Below the pieces are notes generated by a model. The model was not told the DNA's origin and did not search any database. It saw only the letters and a list, made by a program, of their open reading frames with translations. From assembly GCA_900554545.1 (NCBI GenBank), contig USHW01000051.1, forward strand, positions 1 to 15,263: DNA of 15,263 nucleotides, in the 5' to 3' direction. Each line of letters begins with the position of its first letter. The first letter of the stretch is position 1. The DNA is from an uncultured Prevotella sp. GTDB taxonomy: Bacteria; Bacteroidota; Bacteroidia; Bacteroidales; Bacteroidaceae. This document shows positions 1 to 5,501 of this stretch, one piece after another. Made by a program: the position numbers and the translations under genes.

Positions 1-249
1 AATACGGGCGCAGAACCGCACTGTAGGCTGGCCCCCCCCTTTCGCATTGTAAAAGATGGCTTGTCAGCCTGCATTTTGGCATATATTAAAGTTCGTCAGC
101 CATTTTGCGTGATAGCAAGTATTTTGTATTTATCGCCATCTTTGGAGACTGTCTGTTTTATAAAGCCGTCACGCAGAACTGAAAGCCGCAAGTAAGGTAA
201 TGCCGTATAACCTTTATTACTCGGCTATGGCTTTTGGTTTAGGCATGTC
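1..249. other. Gene-free left edge of the window
   Basis: No convincing coding region lies here; the only open frame runs antisense into deoC. It contains a run of eight C (32-39) and, at 47-62, TTGTAAAAGATGGCTT, which resembles 5238-5253 in the apt-mnmG spacer at 14 of 16 positions. It probably belongs to the spacer downstream of deoC, with a neighbouring gene beyond the window edge. Confidence 0.5.
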
Positions 250-282
250 AAGCTCCCTCCCTTCGGGAGGGGTGGGGTGGGT
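250..282 (-). repeat. GC-rich palindromic intergenic repeat, copy A
   Basis: On the plus strand it runs from AAGCTCCCTCCC through GGGAGGG to GGTGGGGTGGGT. The core CCCTCCC (255-261), TTC, GGGAGGG (265-271) is a perfect 7-bp stem. Read in the direction of deoC it begins one base after the stop codon. Related copies lie at 2254-2285, 2383-2415 and 14445-14499. The hairpin could stop or stabilise the transcript of the minus-strand cluster, but there is no U-run. Confidence 0.8.
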
Positions 283-283
283 G

Positions 284-1231
284 TTAAAAGAACTTCGTCT
301 CTTCGCCGAGGATTTCGCTCAGCAGCATGTTGGCCAACCGGCTGGTGCCGAGGCGCAGCCACTTGTTTGTGAGCCATTTTTCGCCCAGAACCTCTTTCAC
401 GATGGTGTAGTAGATAAGCGCGTCCATCACCGAGTTAAGCCCTCCGGCAGGCTTGAAACCAATCTGAATGCCCGTCTCGTCGTAGTATTCCTTGATGGCC
501 TGGCACATCACGTAAGCCGCCTCCGGCGTTGCCGCAGGCTCAAGTTTGCCGGTAGATGTCTTGATATAGTCCGCCCCGGCGTACATCGCCAGGATTGACG
601 CTTTCTTGATGTTCGAGGCCGTCTTGAGGCATCCCGTCTCGAGGATTACCTTCATCGGGGCGTCGCCGCACGCCTGTTTAAGCTCGTTGATGTCGTCGCA
701 CACGCCCTCATAGTCGCCGCTCAGGAACTTGCCCACTGGCATTACGATGTCTATCTCCGTAGCACCGTCCTTCACGGCGAGCGCCGTTTCGGCTATCTTT
801 ACCTCCAAGAGAGCCTGCGACGAGGGGAAACTGCCTGATACACAGGCTATTTCAACGCCATCAATCTCTAACGACTCGGCCACCGTCCGCGCAAAACACG
901 GGTACACGCAGATGGTCGCCACGTGGGGCAGGTCTGGGTAGGTGGCGTCAAACTGGTTCACCCTTTCGGTGAAGGCGAGTATCGACTCGTCGCTGTCGGT
1001 AGTCTTGAGCGATGTCAGTTCGATGCTGCCGAAGAGGAATTTCTTTACCTCCGGCGTGTCGTTTTCGTGCACTTTCTCGGCTATCAGCTTGCGCACAGCC
1101 TCGCGCACGGCGTTGTCGTCAATGTCGGTCTGATACTTGCTGAGCGCCTCTTCATACTTGCTCATCTTCGGGAAATCCGCCTCATGCTTGTGGTCGTGAG
1201 CCGTTTCGTTGTGCTTGTTGTCTGTTGTCAT
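284..1231 (-). CDS. deoC: Deoxyribose-phosphate aldolase
   Basis: Class I aldolase that cleaves 2-deoxyribose-5-phosphate to glyceraldehyde-3-phosphate and acetaldehyde in deoxynucleoside catabolism; cytoplasmic. In the 315-residue form the Schiff-base lysine is K224 in DYIKTSTGK, the second active-site lysine is K260 in GFKPAGG, and D161 lies in EIDIVMPVG, all standard DeoC landmarks. I chose the ATG at 1229-1231. An in-frame TTG at 1268-1270 would add 13 residues, but that stretch reads like an A-rich Bacteroidetes leader. A further ATG at 1163-1165 (MSKYEE) is possible. The extra N-terminus includes a His-rich segment, HNETAHDHKH, that the E. coli enzyme (about 259 aa) lacks. It is the last gene of the minus-strand cluster, 116 bp after the MazG-like gene. 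The family call is very sure; the start is less so. Confidence 0.95.
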   Translation of the reverse strand: MTTDNKHNETAHDHKHEADFPKMSKYEEALSKYQTDIDDNAVREAVRKLIAEKVHENDTPEVKKFLFGSIELTSLKTTDSDESILAFTERVNQFDATYPDLPHVATICVYPCFARTVAESLEIDGVEIACVSGSFPSSQALLEVKIAETALAVKDGATEIDIVMPVGKFLSGDYEGVCDDINELKQACGDAPMKVILETGCLKTASNIKKASILAMYAGADYIKTSTGKLEPAATPEAAYVMCQAIKEYYDETGIQIGFKPAGGLNSVMDALIYYTIVKEVLGEKWLTNKWLRLGTSRLANMLLSEILGEETKFF

Positions 1232-1310
1232 ACTCTTCTGTGTTTTTATTGTTATTTTATTTGTTGGCAAGTCACGGTATGCCTTGTCCCGTATCGGTTT
1301 TCAAGTCATA

Positions 1311-1347
1311 TCTCCTTACTCCTTTTTCTCCTTGTTCCTTCCCTCCT
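1311..1347. repeat. Degenerate CTCCTT tandem array (about 7-nt unit)
   Basis: Pyrimidine-rich units on the plus strand (CTCCTTA, CTCCTTT, then looser TTCCTT/CCTCCTT units) begin directly after the stop codon of the MazG-like gene. It fills most of the spacer before deoC. The register is looser than in the other arrays of this window. Confidence 0.55.
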
Positions 1348-1683
1348 TTACCTTAATTTTTCATTGTTAATGTGCCTTGTGGCATCGCGCTTTGTCTTCT
1401 TTTCAATGCTCTTGCGCAGCGCCTCGGTGAGGTCGACTCCCGTCTGGTTGGCAAGGCAGAGCAGCACCCACAGCACGTCGGCCATCTCGTCCGACGGGTC
1501 TTGCGGCTCGCCTTCCTTGAAGCTCTGGTCGCCGTATTTGCGCGCCATGACGCGTGCCAGTTCGCCCACTTCTTCGGTGAGGCACGCCATGTTGGTAAGT
1601 TCGCTGAAATAGCGCACGCCGTATTGCCTAATCCATTGGTCTACAAGGCGTTGCGCTTCGCGTATGGTTATTTCGTTGTTCAT
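1348..1683 (-). CDS. MazG-like nucleotide pyrophosphohydrolase
   Basis: Small (111 aa) all-alpha NTP pyrophosphohydrolase of the MazG/iMazG type. Such enzymes hydrolyse non-canonical or surplus (d)NTPs to the monophosphate and pyrophosphate; the substrate of this one is not evident. The metal-binding pattern is clear: E37, E38 and E41 in EEVGE, then E66 and D69 in DEMAD, matching EExxE followed by ExxD. There is one MazG domain only, as expected at this length. The start is the ATG at 1681-1683. The charged tail RHINNEKLR, after KSIEKKTKRD, comes from A-rich sequence next to the following array and is probably not part of the fold. It lies between dtd (110 bp upstream) and deoC (116 bp downstream) in a minus-strand housekeeping cluster, consistent with nucleotide-pool cleaning. 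Confidence 0.85.
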   Translation of the reverse strand: MNNEITIREAQRLVDQWIRQYGVRYFSELTNMACLTEEVGELARVMARKYGDQSFKEGEPQDPSDEMADVLWVLLCLANQTGVDLTEALRKSIEKKTKRDATRHINNEKLR

Positions 1684-1698
1684 CTTTTTATGGGGTTT

Positions 1699-1730
1699 GA
1701 TGGGACAAATAAGGCTGATAGGACAAATAG
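1699..1730. repeat. Degenerate 9-nt tandem array (GATGGGACA / AATAAGGCT type)
   Basis: Three in-register 9-nt units (GATGGGACA, AATAAGGCT, GATAGGACA) plus a partial AATAG lie just upstream of the MazG-like start codon. The same family forms a longer array at 5003-5151 and another at 14382-14425. Confidence 0.7.
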
Positions 1731-1762
1731 TTCGTATTGGCTTATCGTCCGTTGTTTAATTC

Positions 1763-1790
1763 TTCACTCTTCGTTCTTCACTCTTCACTT
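1763..1790. repeat. 7-nt tandem array (TTCACTC)
   Basis: Four in-register heptamers: TTCACTC, TTCGTTC, TTCACTC, TTCACTT. The array ends three bases from the dtd stop codon, so it is the first thing transcribed after dtd. A TTGTTTAA octamer at 1752-1759 adjoins it. Confidence 0.75.
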
Positions 1791-1793
1791 TCT

Positions 1794-2246
1794 TTACTCC
1801 TTGTGCCTTGTGTCCATGCAGATAGTCACCGGGCCGTCGTTAATTAGCTCCACTTTCATGTCTGCCCCGAACTCGCCCGTGAGCACTTTAAGCCCAGTTT
1901 CGCGGCGCAGCTTCTCGCAGAAGCTCTCGTACAGCGGTATGGAAACCTCGTGCCGGGCGGCGTGTATCCATGAAGGGCGGTTGCCTTTCTTGTACGACGC
2001 CAGCAGCGTAAACTGGCTCACAACCAATATCTCGCCGCCGACGGCGGTCACGGGGAGGTTCATCACGCCTTCCGCATCGTCGAAAATGCGCAGCGCGGCG
2101 GTCTTTTTCACAAGCCAGTCAACGTCCTCTTCGGTGTCGCCATTGGCCACTCCTAAGAGTATCATGTAGCCTTTCCCGATGGCGGACTTCACCTCTCCGC
2201 CTATCGTCACTGACGCGCGGCTCACGCGCTGGATAACTGTTTTCAT
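1794..2246 (-). CDS. dtd: D-aminoacyl-tRNA deacylase
   Basis: DTD hydrolyses D-amino acids (and mischarged glycine) from tRNA, protecting translation from wrong stereochemistry. The 150-aa length is typical. The N-terminus MKTVIQRVSRASV, the SQFT motif (77-80) and the NDGPVT motif (136-141) with the Gly-cisPro dipeptide that reads chirality are all present, so it should be active. The start is the ATG at 2244-2246. It sits 134 bp downstream of uvrC, with an inverted pair of GC-rich repeats and an octamer array in the gap, and 110 bp upstream of the MazG-like gene. It is probably co-transcribed with its minus-strand neighbours, although the repeats between the genes could uncouple expression. 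Confidence 0.95.
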   Translation of the reverse strand: MKTVIQRVSRASVTIGGEVKSAIGKGYMILLGVANGDTEEDVDWLVKKTAALRIFDDAEGVMNLPVTAVGGEILVVSQFTLLASYKKGNRPSWIHAARHEVSIPLYESFCEKLRRETGLKVLTGEFGADMKVELINDGPVTICMDTRHKE

Positions 2247-2253
2247 ATTTTAT

Positions 2254-2285
2254 ACCCACCCCAGCCCTCCCGACGGGAGGAAGCT
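2254..2285 (+). repeat. GC-rich palindromic intergenic repeat, copy B (inverted relative to A and C)
   Basis: On the plus strand it reads from ACCCACCCC through a CCCTCCC-GAC-GGGAGG hairpin to AAGCT. It lies seven bases upstream of the dtd start codon in the opposite orientation to copies A and C. With copy C it brackets the uvrC-dtd spacer as an inverted pair. It would form a stable hairpin in the dtd leader RNA and could affect dtd translation. Confidence 0.75.
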
Positions 2286-2297
2286 GGATGTGCTTTG

Positions 2298-2321
2298 TTG
2301 TTTAATTGTTTTACTATTTAA
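2298..2321. repeat. 8-nt tandem array (TTGTTTAA)
   Basis: Three in-register octamers: TTGTTTAA, TTGTTTTA, CTATTTAA. It lies between the inverted repeat copies B and C in the uvrC-dtd spacer. Confidence 0.6.
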
Positions 2322-2380
2322 TGCTTATAACTGTTTGCTGACAGCCTTTTTGGCAATAGGATGGCAACTTTTGGGGCTAA

Positions 2381-4234
2381 TCAAGCTCCCTCCCTTGGGG
2401 AGGGTTGGGGTGGGTTTTTTAAGTATTCCCACACAATCTTCGCCTTAGCTTGCCCTATGACGTCTGTAAGTTGTTGTAAATCAGCCTCTTTGATGCGCTT
2501 TACCGACTTGAAGGCTTGCAGCAAAGCGTCCTTCGTCTTTGGGCCTATGCCGCGGATGTCGTCAAGCTCCGAGTGCAGCGCATGTTTGCTGCGCTTGTCT
2601 CGGTGGAAGGTTATCGCGAAGCGGTGAACCTCGTCCTGCATGTGCGTCAGGAGGCGGAACAGCTCGCTGTCGGTCTTCATTCCGATGACTACGGGCGGCA
2701 GGCCGTACAGCAGTTCGTTGGTGCGGTGGCGGTCGTCCTTGGCTAATCCGGCGATGGGAATATCCAAGTGAAGCTCGCCCTCGACAACGCTTCGCACCAC
2801 GCTCATCTGCCCTTGTCCGCCGTCGGTTATGATAAGGTCGGGCAGGGGCTGGCCTTCCTCCACCATGCGGGAGTAGCGGCGGCGCACCACTTCCTGCATG
2901 GATGCGTAGTCGTCAGGCCCCGTTACGGTCTTGATTATGTACTTGCGGTAGTCCTTTTTGCTGGGTTTCATCTTCTTGAACACCACGCACGCCGCCACGG
3001 CATCAGTTCCGCTGATGTTCGAGTTGTCAAACATTTCTATCTGGTAAGGCATCTTCGGCAGCTTCAGGGCGGCCTGAATTTCCTTCATCAGGCGCACCGA
3101 TTTCTGCTCTGGGTTCAGCTTTTCAGCCTGTTTCAGGCGGTCGAAGCGATACTGTTTGCCGTTCATTTCAGAGAGGTCGAGCAGCGTCCGCTTGTCGCCG
3201 CGCTGCGGAACGGTGAACGTTACGCCGTCAAGCGTCATGTCTACGGCGAACGGCACGACGATTTCGCGCGACGTGCTGCCCATCCGTTCACGTATTTGCA
3301 GGATGGCGATTTGCAGTATTTCGAGTGCCGTTTCGCCCAATTTCTTCTTCATTTCGAACGTCTGCGCCTGGTTTATGCTACCGTTTGTCACGTGCATGTA
3401 GTTCACGTAGGCCGTCCGCTCGTCGTCGTTGACGCTGAACACGTCAACGTCCGTAATGGTGTGGCTCACCACCTCGCTCTTGGCGCAGAAGCTGTCGAGC
3501 AGCAGGTAGCGTTGCTTTATCACTTCGGCCTCCTCGAAGCGCATCTCCTCCGCCAGCCGCTGCATCTGCGAATACAGGCGGCGTTGCAGCTCGCGCGTGT
3601 TCCCTTTCAGTATCTCGCGAGCCTGTGCGATGCTCTCCTGATAGTCTTCATAGCTCTGTTTGCCAATGCACGGCGCGCCGCAGTTATGTATGTGGTACTC
3701 TAAGCAGGGGCGGTATTTACCCTGTTCTACGCCCTCCTGCGTTATGGGTTGGCGGCATGTGCGCGGCTTGTAGAGCTTCTTTATCAGCTCAAGGATGGCA
3801 TACATCGAGCCTATGTGGCTGTAAGGGCCGTAGTAAGTGCCCCACCGCTTGTTGATGGTACGCGTCTTGAAGATGCGCGGAAAATACTCTTTCGTGACGC
3901 AGATTGACGGATACGTCTTGCCGTCTTTCAGCAGGATGTTGTACCGCGGCTGGTATTTCTTGATAAGACTGTTCTCCAACAGCAGGGCGTCCTCCTCGGT
4001 GTTAACCACCGTGTAGGTAATGTCGTGGATTTTGCTTACGAGCACTTTCGTCTTGAAGCGGTCTACTTCCTTGTGGAAATAAGACGATACGCGCGCCTTC
4101 AAGTTCTTCGCCTTGCCCACATATATTATGGTGCCGCCCTCGTCATAGTACTGGTAGCTGCCGGGCTTCGTGGGCATGTTGCTCACGATGGCCTTCAGAC
4201 GGGCCAGCCGCTTCTCGTTTTCTTCTTTAGTCAT
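2381..4234 (-). CDS. uvrC: UvrABC excision nuclease subunit C
   Basis: Dual-incision endonuclease of bacterial nucleotide excision repair, recruited by UvrB at the lesion. Order of parts in 617 aa: GIY-YIG domain (about 20-100, PGSYQYY and IIYVGKAKNLKARVSSYF); a four-cysteine region (C160, C177, C185, C189) matching the Fe-S cysteines reported for E. coli UvrC; UVR domain binding UvrB (about 215-250); RNase H-like nuclease with D403 (FDNSNISG), D471 (TDGGQG) and H537 (DEVHRFA) as catalytic triad; tandem helix-hairpin-helix (about 555-605, IRGIGPKTKDALL). All key residues are intact. The start is the ATG at 4232-4234. The last 11 residues (NPPQPSPREGA) and the stop codon come from a GC-rich intergenic repeat, so the natural C-terminus was evidently replaced or extended. 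It is 195 bp downstream of apt. A -7 box and a parS-like site lie just upstream. Confidence 0.97.
   Translation of the reverse strand: MTKEENEKRLARLKAIVSNMPTKPGSYQYYDEGGTIIYVGKAKNLKARVSSYFHKEVDRFKTKVLVSKIHDITYTVVNTEEDALLLENSLIKKYQPRYNILLKDGKTYPSICVTKEYFPRIFKTRTINKRWGTYYGPYSHIGSMYAILELIKKLYKPRTCRQPITQEGVEQGKYRPCLEYHIHNCGAPCIGKQSYEDYQESIAQAREILKGNTRELQRRLYSQMQRLAEEMRFEEAEVIKQRYLLLDSFCAKSEVVSHTITDVDVFSVNDDERTAYVNYMHVTNGSINQAQTFEMKKKLGETALEILQIAILQIRERMGSTSREIVVPFAVDMTLDGVTFTVPQRGDKRTLLDLSEMNGKQYRFDRLKQAEKLNPEQKSVRLMKEIQAALKLPKMPYQIEMFDNSNISGTDAVAACVVFKKMKPSKKDYRKYIIKTVTGPDDYASMQEVVRRRYSRMVEEGQPLPDLIITDGGQGQMSVVRSVVEGELHLDIPIAGLAKDDRHRTNELLYGLPPVVIGMKTDSELFRLLTHMQDEVHRFAITFHRDKRSKHALHSELDDIRGIGPKTKDALLQAFKSVKRIKEADLQQLTDVIGQAKAKIVWEYLKNPPQPSPREGA
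2383..2415 (-). repeat. GC-rich palindromic repeat, copy C, overlapping the uvrC 3' end
   Basis: On the plus strand it runs from AAGCTCCCTCCC to GGGGTGGGT, with a perfect stem CCCTCCC (2388-2394), TTG, GGGAGGG (2398-2404). Read on the minus strand it is translated as the end of UvrC, and its GAGCTTGA end carries the TGA stop at 2381-2383. It has the same orientation relative to its gene as copy A has to deoC. Confidence 0.85.
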
Positions 4235-4265
4235 GGCGCGTAAGTGCTTTATACAAAGGGTTTTT

Positions 4266-4273
4266 CAAAGATA
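4266..4273 (-). promoter_or_regulatory. Candidate uvrC promoter -7 element
   Basis: On the minus strand this reads TATCTTTG, a match to the Bacteroidetes -7 consensus TAnnTTTG, 32 bp upstream of the uvrC ATG. No TTTG sits at the expected -33 position, so the promoter would be weak or activator-dependent. The parS-like palindrome ends two bases upstream of the box. Confidence 0.4.
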
Positions 4274-4274
4274 A

Positions 4275-4290
4275 TGTTTCACGTGAAACT
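4275..4290. other. parS-like site 1 (15/16 match)
   Basis: TGTTTCACGTGAAACT matches the broadly conserved chromosomal ParB-binding site TGTTTCACGTGAAACA at 15 of 16 positions; only the last base differs. It lies in the apt-uvrC spacer, 41 bp upstream of the uvrC start. A perfect copy lies 1.2 kb away at 5476-5491. Confidence 0.7.
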
Positions 4291-4310
4291 TTAAGCGACT
4301 TTTAGCAGGC

Positions 4311-4417
4311 AAGTGGACAAGTGACAAGCAGACAAGCCTGTTTGTCAATGCTGTAGGCTCTTGTGGCGATGCTCCCAGCTATGGTAATTTACTTGTCTGC
4401 TTGTCACTTGTCTACTT
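4311..4417. repeat. 26-bp inverted repeat built from GACAAGTG-type units
   Basis: The left arm 4311-4336 and right arm 4392-4417 pair over 26 bp with one mismatch; the inner 21 bp (4316-4336 with 4392-4412) are perfect. Each arm is itself a degenerate array of about 8-nt units (GACAAGTG / GACAAGCA). The right array continues to about 4429, directly against the apt stop codon (4430-4432). The 55-nt loop holds no gene. Confidence 0.85.
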
Positions 4418-4429
4418 GTCTGCTGTCTG

Positions 4430-4960
4430 CTACACTTGCAGCAGGCTCGTGATGTCGGTTTCCTTGTCGAAGTTGTCGCGGCCGTTCATGCCCTCGCGTG
4501 TCAGCTCAATGATGAAGTTGACGTATATTTTCTTCGGGTTGAACTTCTTTACGAGGTCGTAGGCCGCCTTCATCGTGCCGCCGGTTGCCAGCAGGTCGTC
4601 ATGCAGCAGAACGATGTCGTCGCTCGTGATGGCGTCCTTGTGGATTTCGATAGTGTCCGTGCCATACTCCTTCGAGTAGCTTTCCTGTATGGTTTCTCCT
4701 GGCAGCTTGCCGGGTTTGCGGCAGAGAACCACGCCGGCGTGGAGCCTTATCGCCAAGGCGGACGATATGATGAAGCCACGGCTTTCGATGCCGACGATTT
4801 TCGTGATGCCCTTGTCGCGGTAAAGCTCGAACAGCTCGTCCTCCATTATTTGCAGGCATTCAGGGTTGGAGAACAGTGTTGTCACGTCTCTGAAATTAAC
4901 TCCTTTCTTCGGAAAATCGGGTATGCACCTCAAGTTTTCCAGCAGTGTCTTGTTGTTCAT
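4430..4960 (-). CDS. apt: Adenine phosphoribosyltransferase
   Basis: Makes AMP from adenine and PRPP in purine salvage; cytoplasmic. The 176-aa protein has the type I phosphoribosyltransferase PRPP loop as HDDLLATGGTM (120-130), GIESRGF (57-63) and KPGKLPGET (82-90), all in the expected order. The N-terminus (CIPDFPKKGVNFRDVT) is also typical. The start is the ATG at 4958-4960, preceded on the minus strand by an A-rich leader without Shine-Dalgarno, as usual in Bacteroidetes. It lies 541 bp downstream of mnmG, across a long repeat-filled spacer, and 195 bp upstream of uvrC. I see no convincing TAnnTTTG promoter immediately upstream, so the transcript may start inside the repeat region or continue from mnmG. 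Confidence 0.96.
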   Translation of the reverse strand: MNNKTLLENLRCIPDFPKKGVNFRDVTTLFSNPECLQIMEDELFELYRDKGITKIVGIESRGFIISSALAIRLHAGVVLCRKPGKLPGETIQESYSKEYGTDTIEIHKDAITSDDIVLLHDDLLATGGTMKAAYDLVKKFNPKKIYVNFIIELTREGMNGRDNFDKETDITSLLQV

Positions 4961-5002
4961 TGTTCTTTTGGTTGTTGTTATTATTTATGGTTGTTGTAAG
5001 TC

Positions 5003-5151
5003 GGATGTGGCGGATAGGCTGGATAAGGCCGATGACTCCGCTTGCTGAATAGGGCTGATAAGCCTGTAGGCCGAATAGGACCGATGGGGCGGATATGGCC
5101 AATAACCCTGAAGGCTGATGGGACTAATATGCCCAATACGGCAGATAGCCC
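5003..5151. repeat. Long degenerate 9-nt tandem array (GATAGGGCC / AATAGGACC type)
   Basis: About 16 consecutive units, mostly 9 nt, for example GGATAGGCT, GGATAAGGC, AATAGGGCT, GATAAGCCT, AATAGGACC, GATGGGGCG, GATATGGCC, GATGGGACT, AATATGCCC. Two units are shortened to 7-8 nt (5066-5073 and 5110-5116). Shorter arrays of the same family lie at 1699-1730 and 14382-14425. It occupies the apt-proximal half of the mnmG-apt spacer, and no frame in it looks coding. Confidence 0.8.
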
Positions 5152-5191
5152 GGCAGGCTTTCTCACCTTTTCACCTTCTCACCTTTTCACC
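5150..5191. repeat. 8-nt tandem array (TTCTCACC / TTTTCACC) with a conserved end
   Basis: Four in-register octamers (5160-5191) follow the end sequence CCGGCAGGCT. Positions 5150-5169 are an exact 20-bp inverted match to 15211-15230 downstream of hsp20, so this is a dispersed element with a defined boundary rather than simple sequence drift. Confidence 0.8.
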
Positions 5192-5475
5192 TTTTTCAAA
5201 CGGTCGTCTTTTGGCGTGCGATTGGCCGTCTTTTGTCTTGTAAAAGGTGGCCTTTTGCGCGGCGTTTCGCGGCCTTTTGCAACGCTCTTGTTTTTAGGGT
5301 GTTGCGCAGGCGGTTTCCGGTTGCCGGGCGTGGGGTGGGGAGGTGCCTCTGCGGCAGTCCCGTTTCATCGTGAAACCTGGCGATTTTAACATTCAAGCAA
5401 ATCTGTGGACGCTCTCCGTATGTTGCTAAGTTTCAGGCCGTTCCAACGTTTTCGTTTAATGAAAAATGCCCGATT
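5192..5475. other. Gene-free part of the apt-mnmG spacer
   Basis: No frame here looks coding. It holds recurring GGCCTTTTGC pieces (5249-5258 and 5271-5280), TTGTAAAAGGTGGCCT (5238-5253, similar to 47-62), a G-rich stretch (about 5328-5343) and the dyad at 5362-5376. No clear terminator for mnmG with a U-run was found. Confidence 0.5.
5362..5376. other. parS-related dyad with a 3-base centre
   Basis: GTTTCA-TCG-TGAAAC has the same 6-bp arms as the parS-like sites, but the centre has one extra base (TCG instead of CG). It may be a degenerate site or chance. It lies 100 bp from the perfect parS-like palindrome. Confidence 0.3.
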
Positions 5476-5491
5476 TGTTTCACGTGAAACA
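5476..5491. other. parS-like site 2 (perfect 16-bp palindrome)
   Basis: TGTTTCACGTGAAACA is a perfect palindrome identical to the well-known chromosomal ParB-binding consensus. It sits 10 bp downstream of the mnmG (gidA) stop codon. In many bacteria parS sites cluster near the replication origin, where gidA is also often found. No parA or parB gene lies in this window. Confidence 0.8.
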
Positions 5492-5501
5492 TAGTTGCGC
5501 G

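Noticed and set aside
32..39. C8 homopolymer as a phase-variation tract
   Set aside because: It lies in no recognisable gene or promoter within the window.
250..282. Repeat copy A as a standard intrinsic terminator of deoC
   Set aside because: The stem is strong but no U-run follows in the deoC direction, and the same sequence occurs in a coding region and in a 5' leader, so it is listed as a repeat.
1232..1270. Upstream TTG start for deoC
   Set aside because: The stretch is an A-rich leader and the ATG at 1229-1231 is the better start.
5003..5191. Possible CRISPR array
   Set aside because: Units are 8-9 nt, directly adjacent and degenerate, with no spacers of constant length and no cas genes.
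4275..5491. Possible replication origin (oriC)
   Set aside because: parS-like sites and mnmG are suggestive, but I see no cluster of DnaA boxes (TTATnCACA), no A/T-rich unwinding region and no dnaA or dnaN gene.
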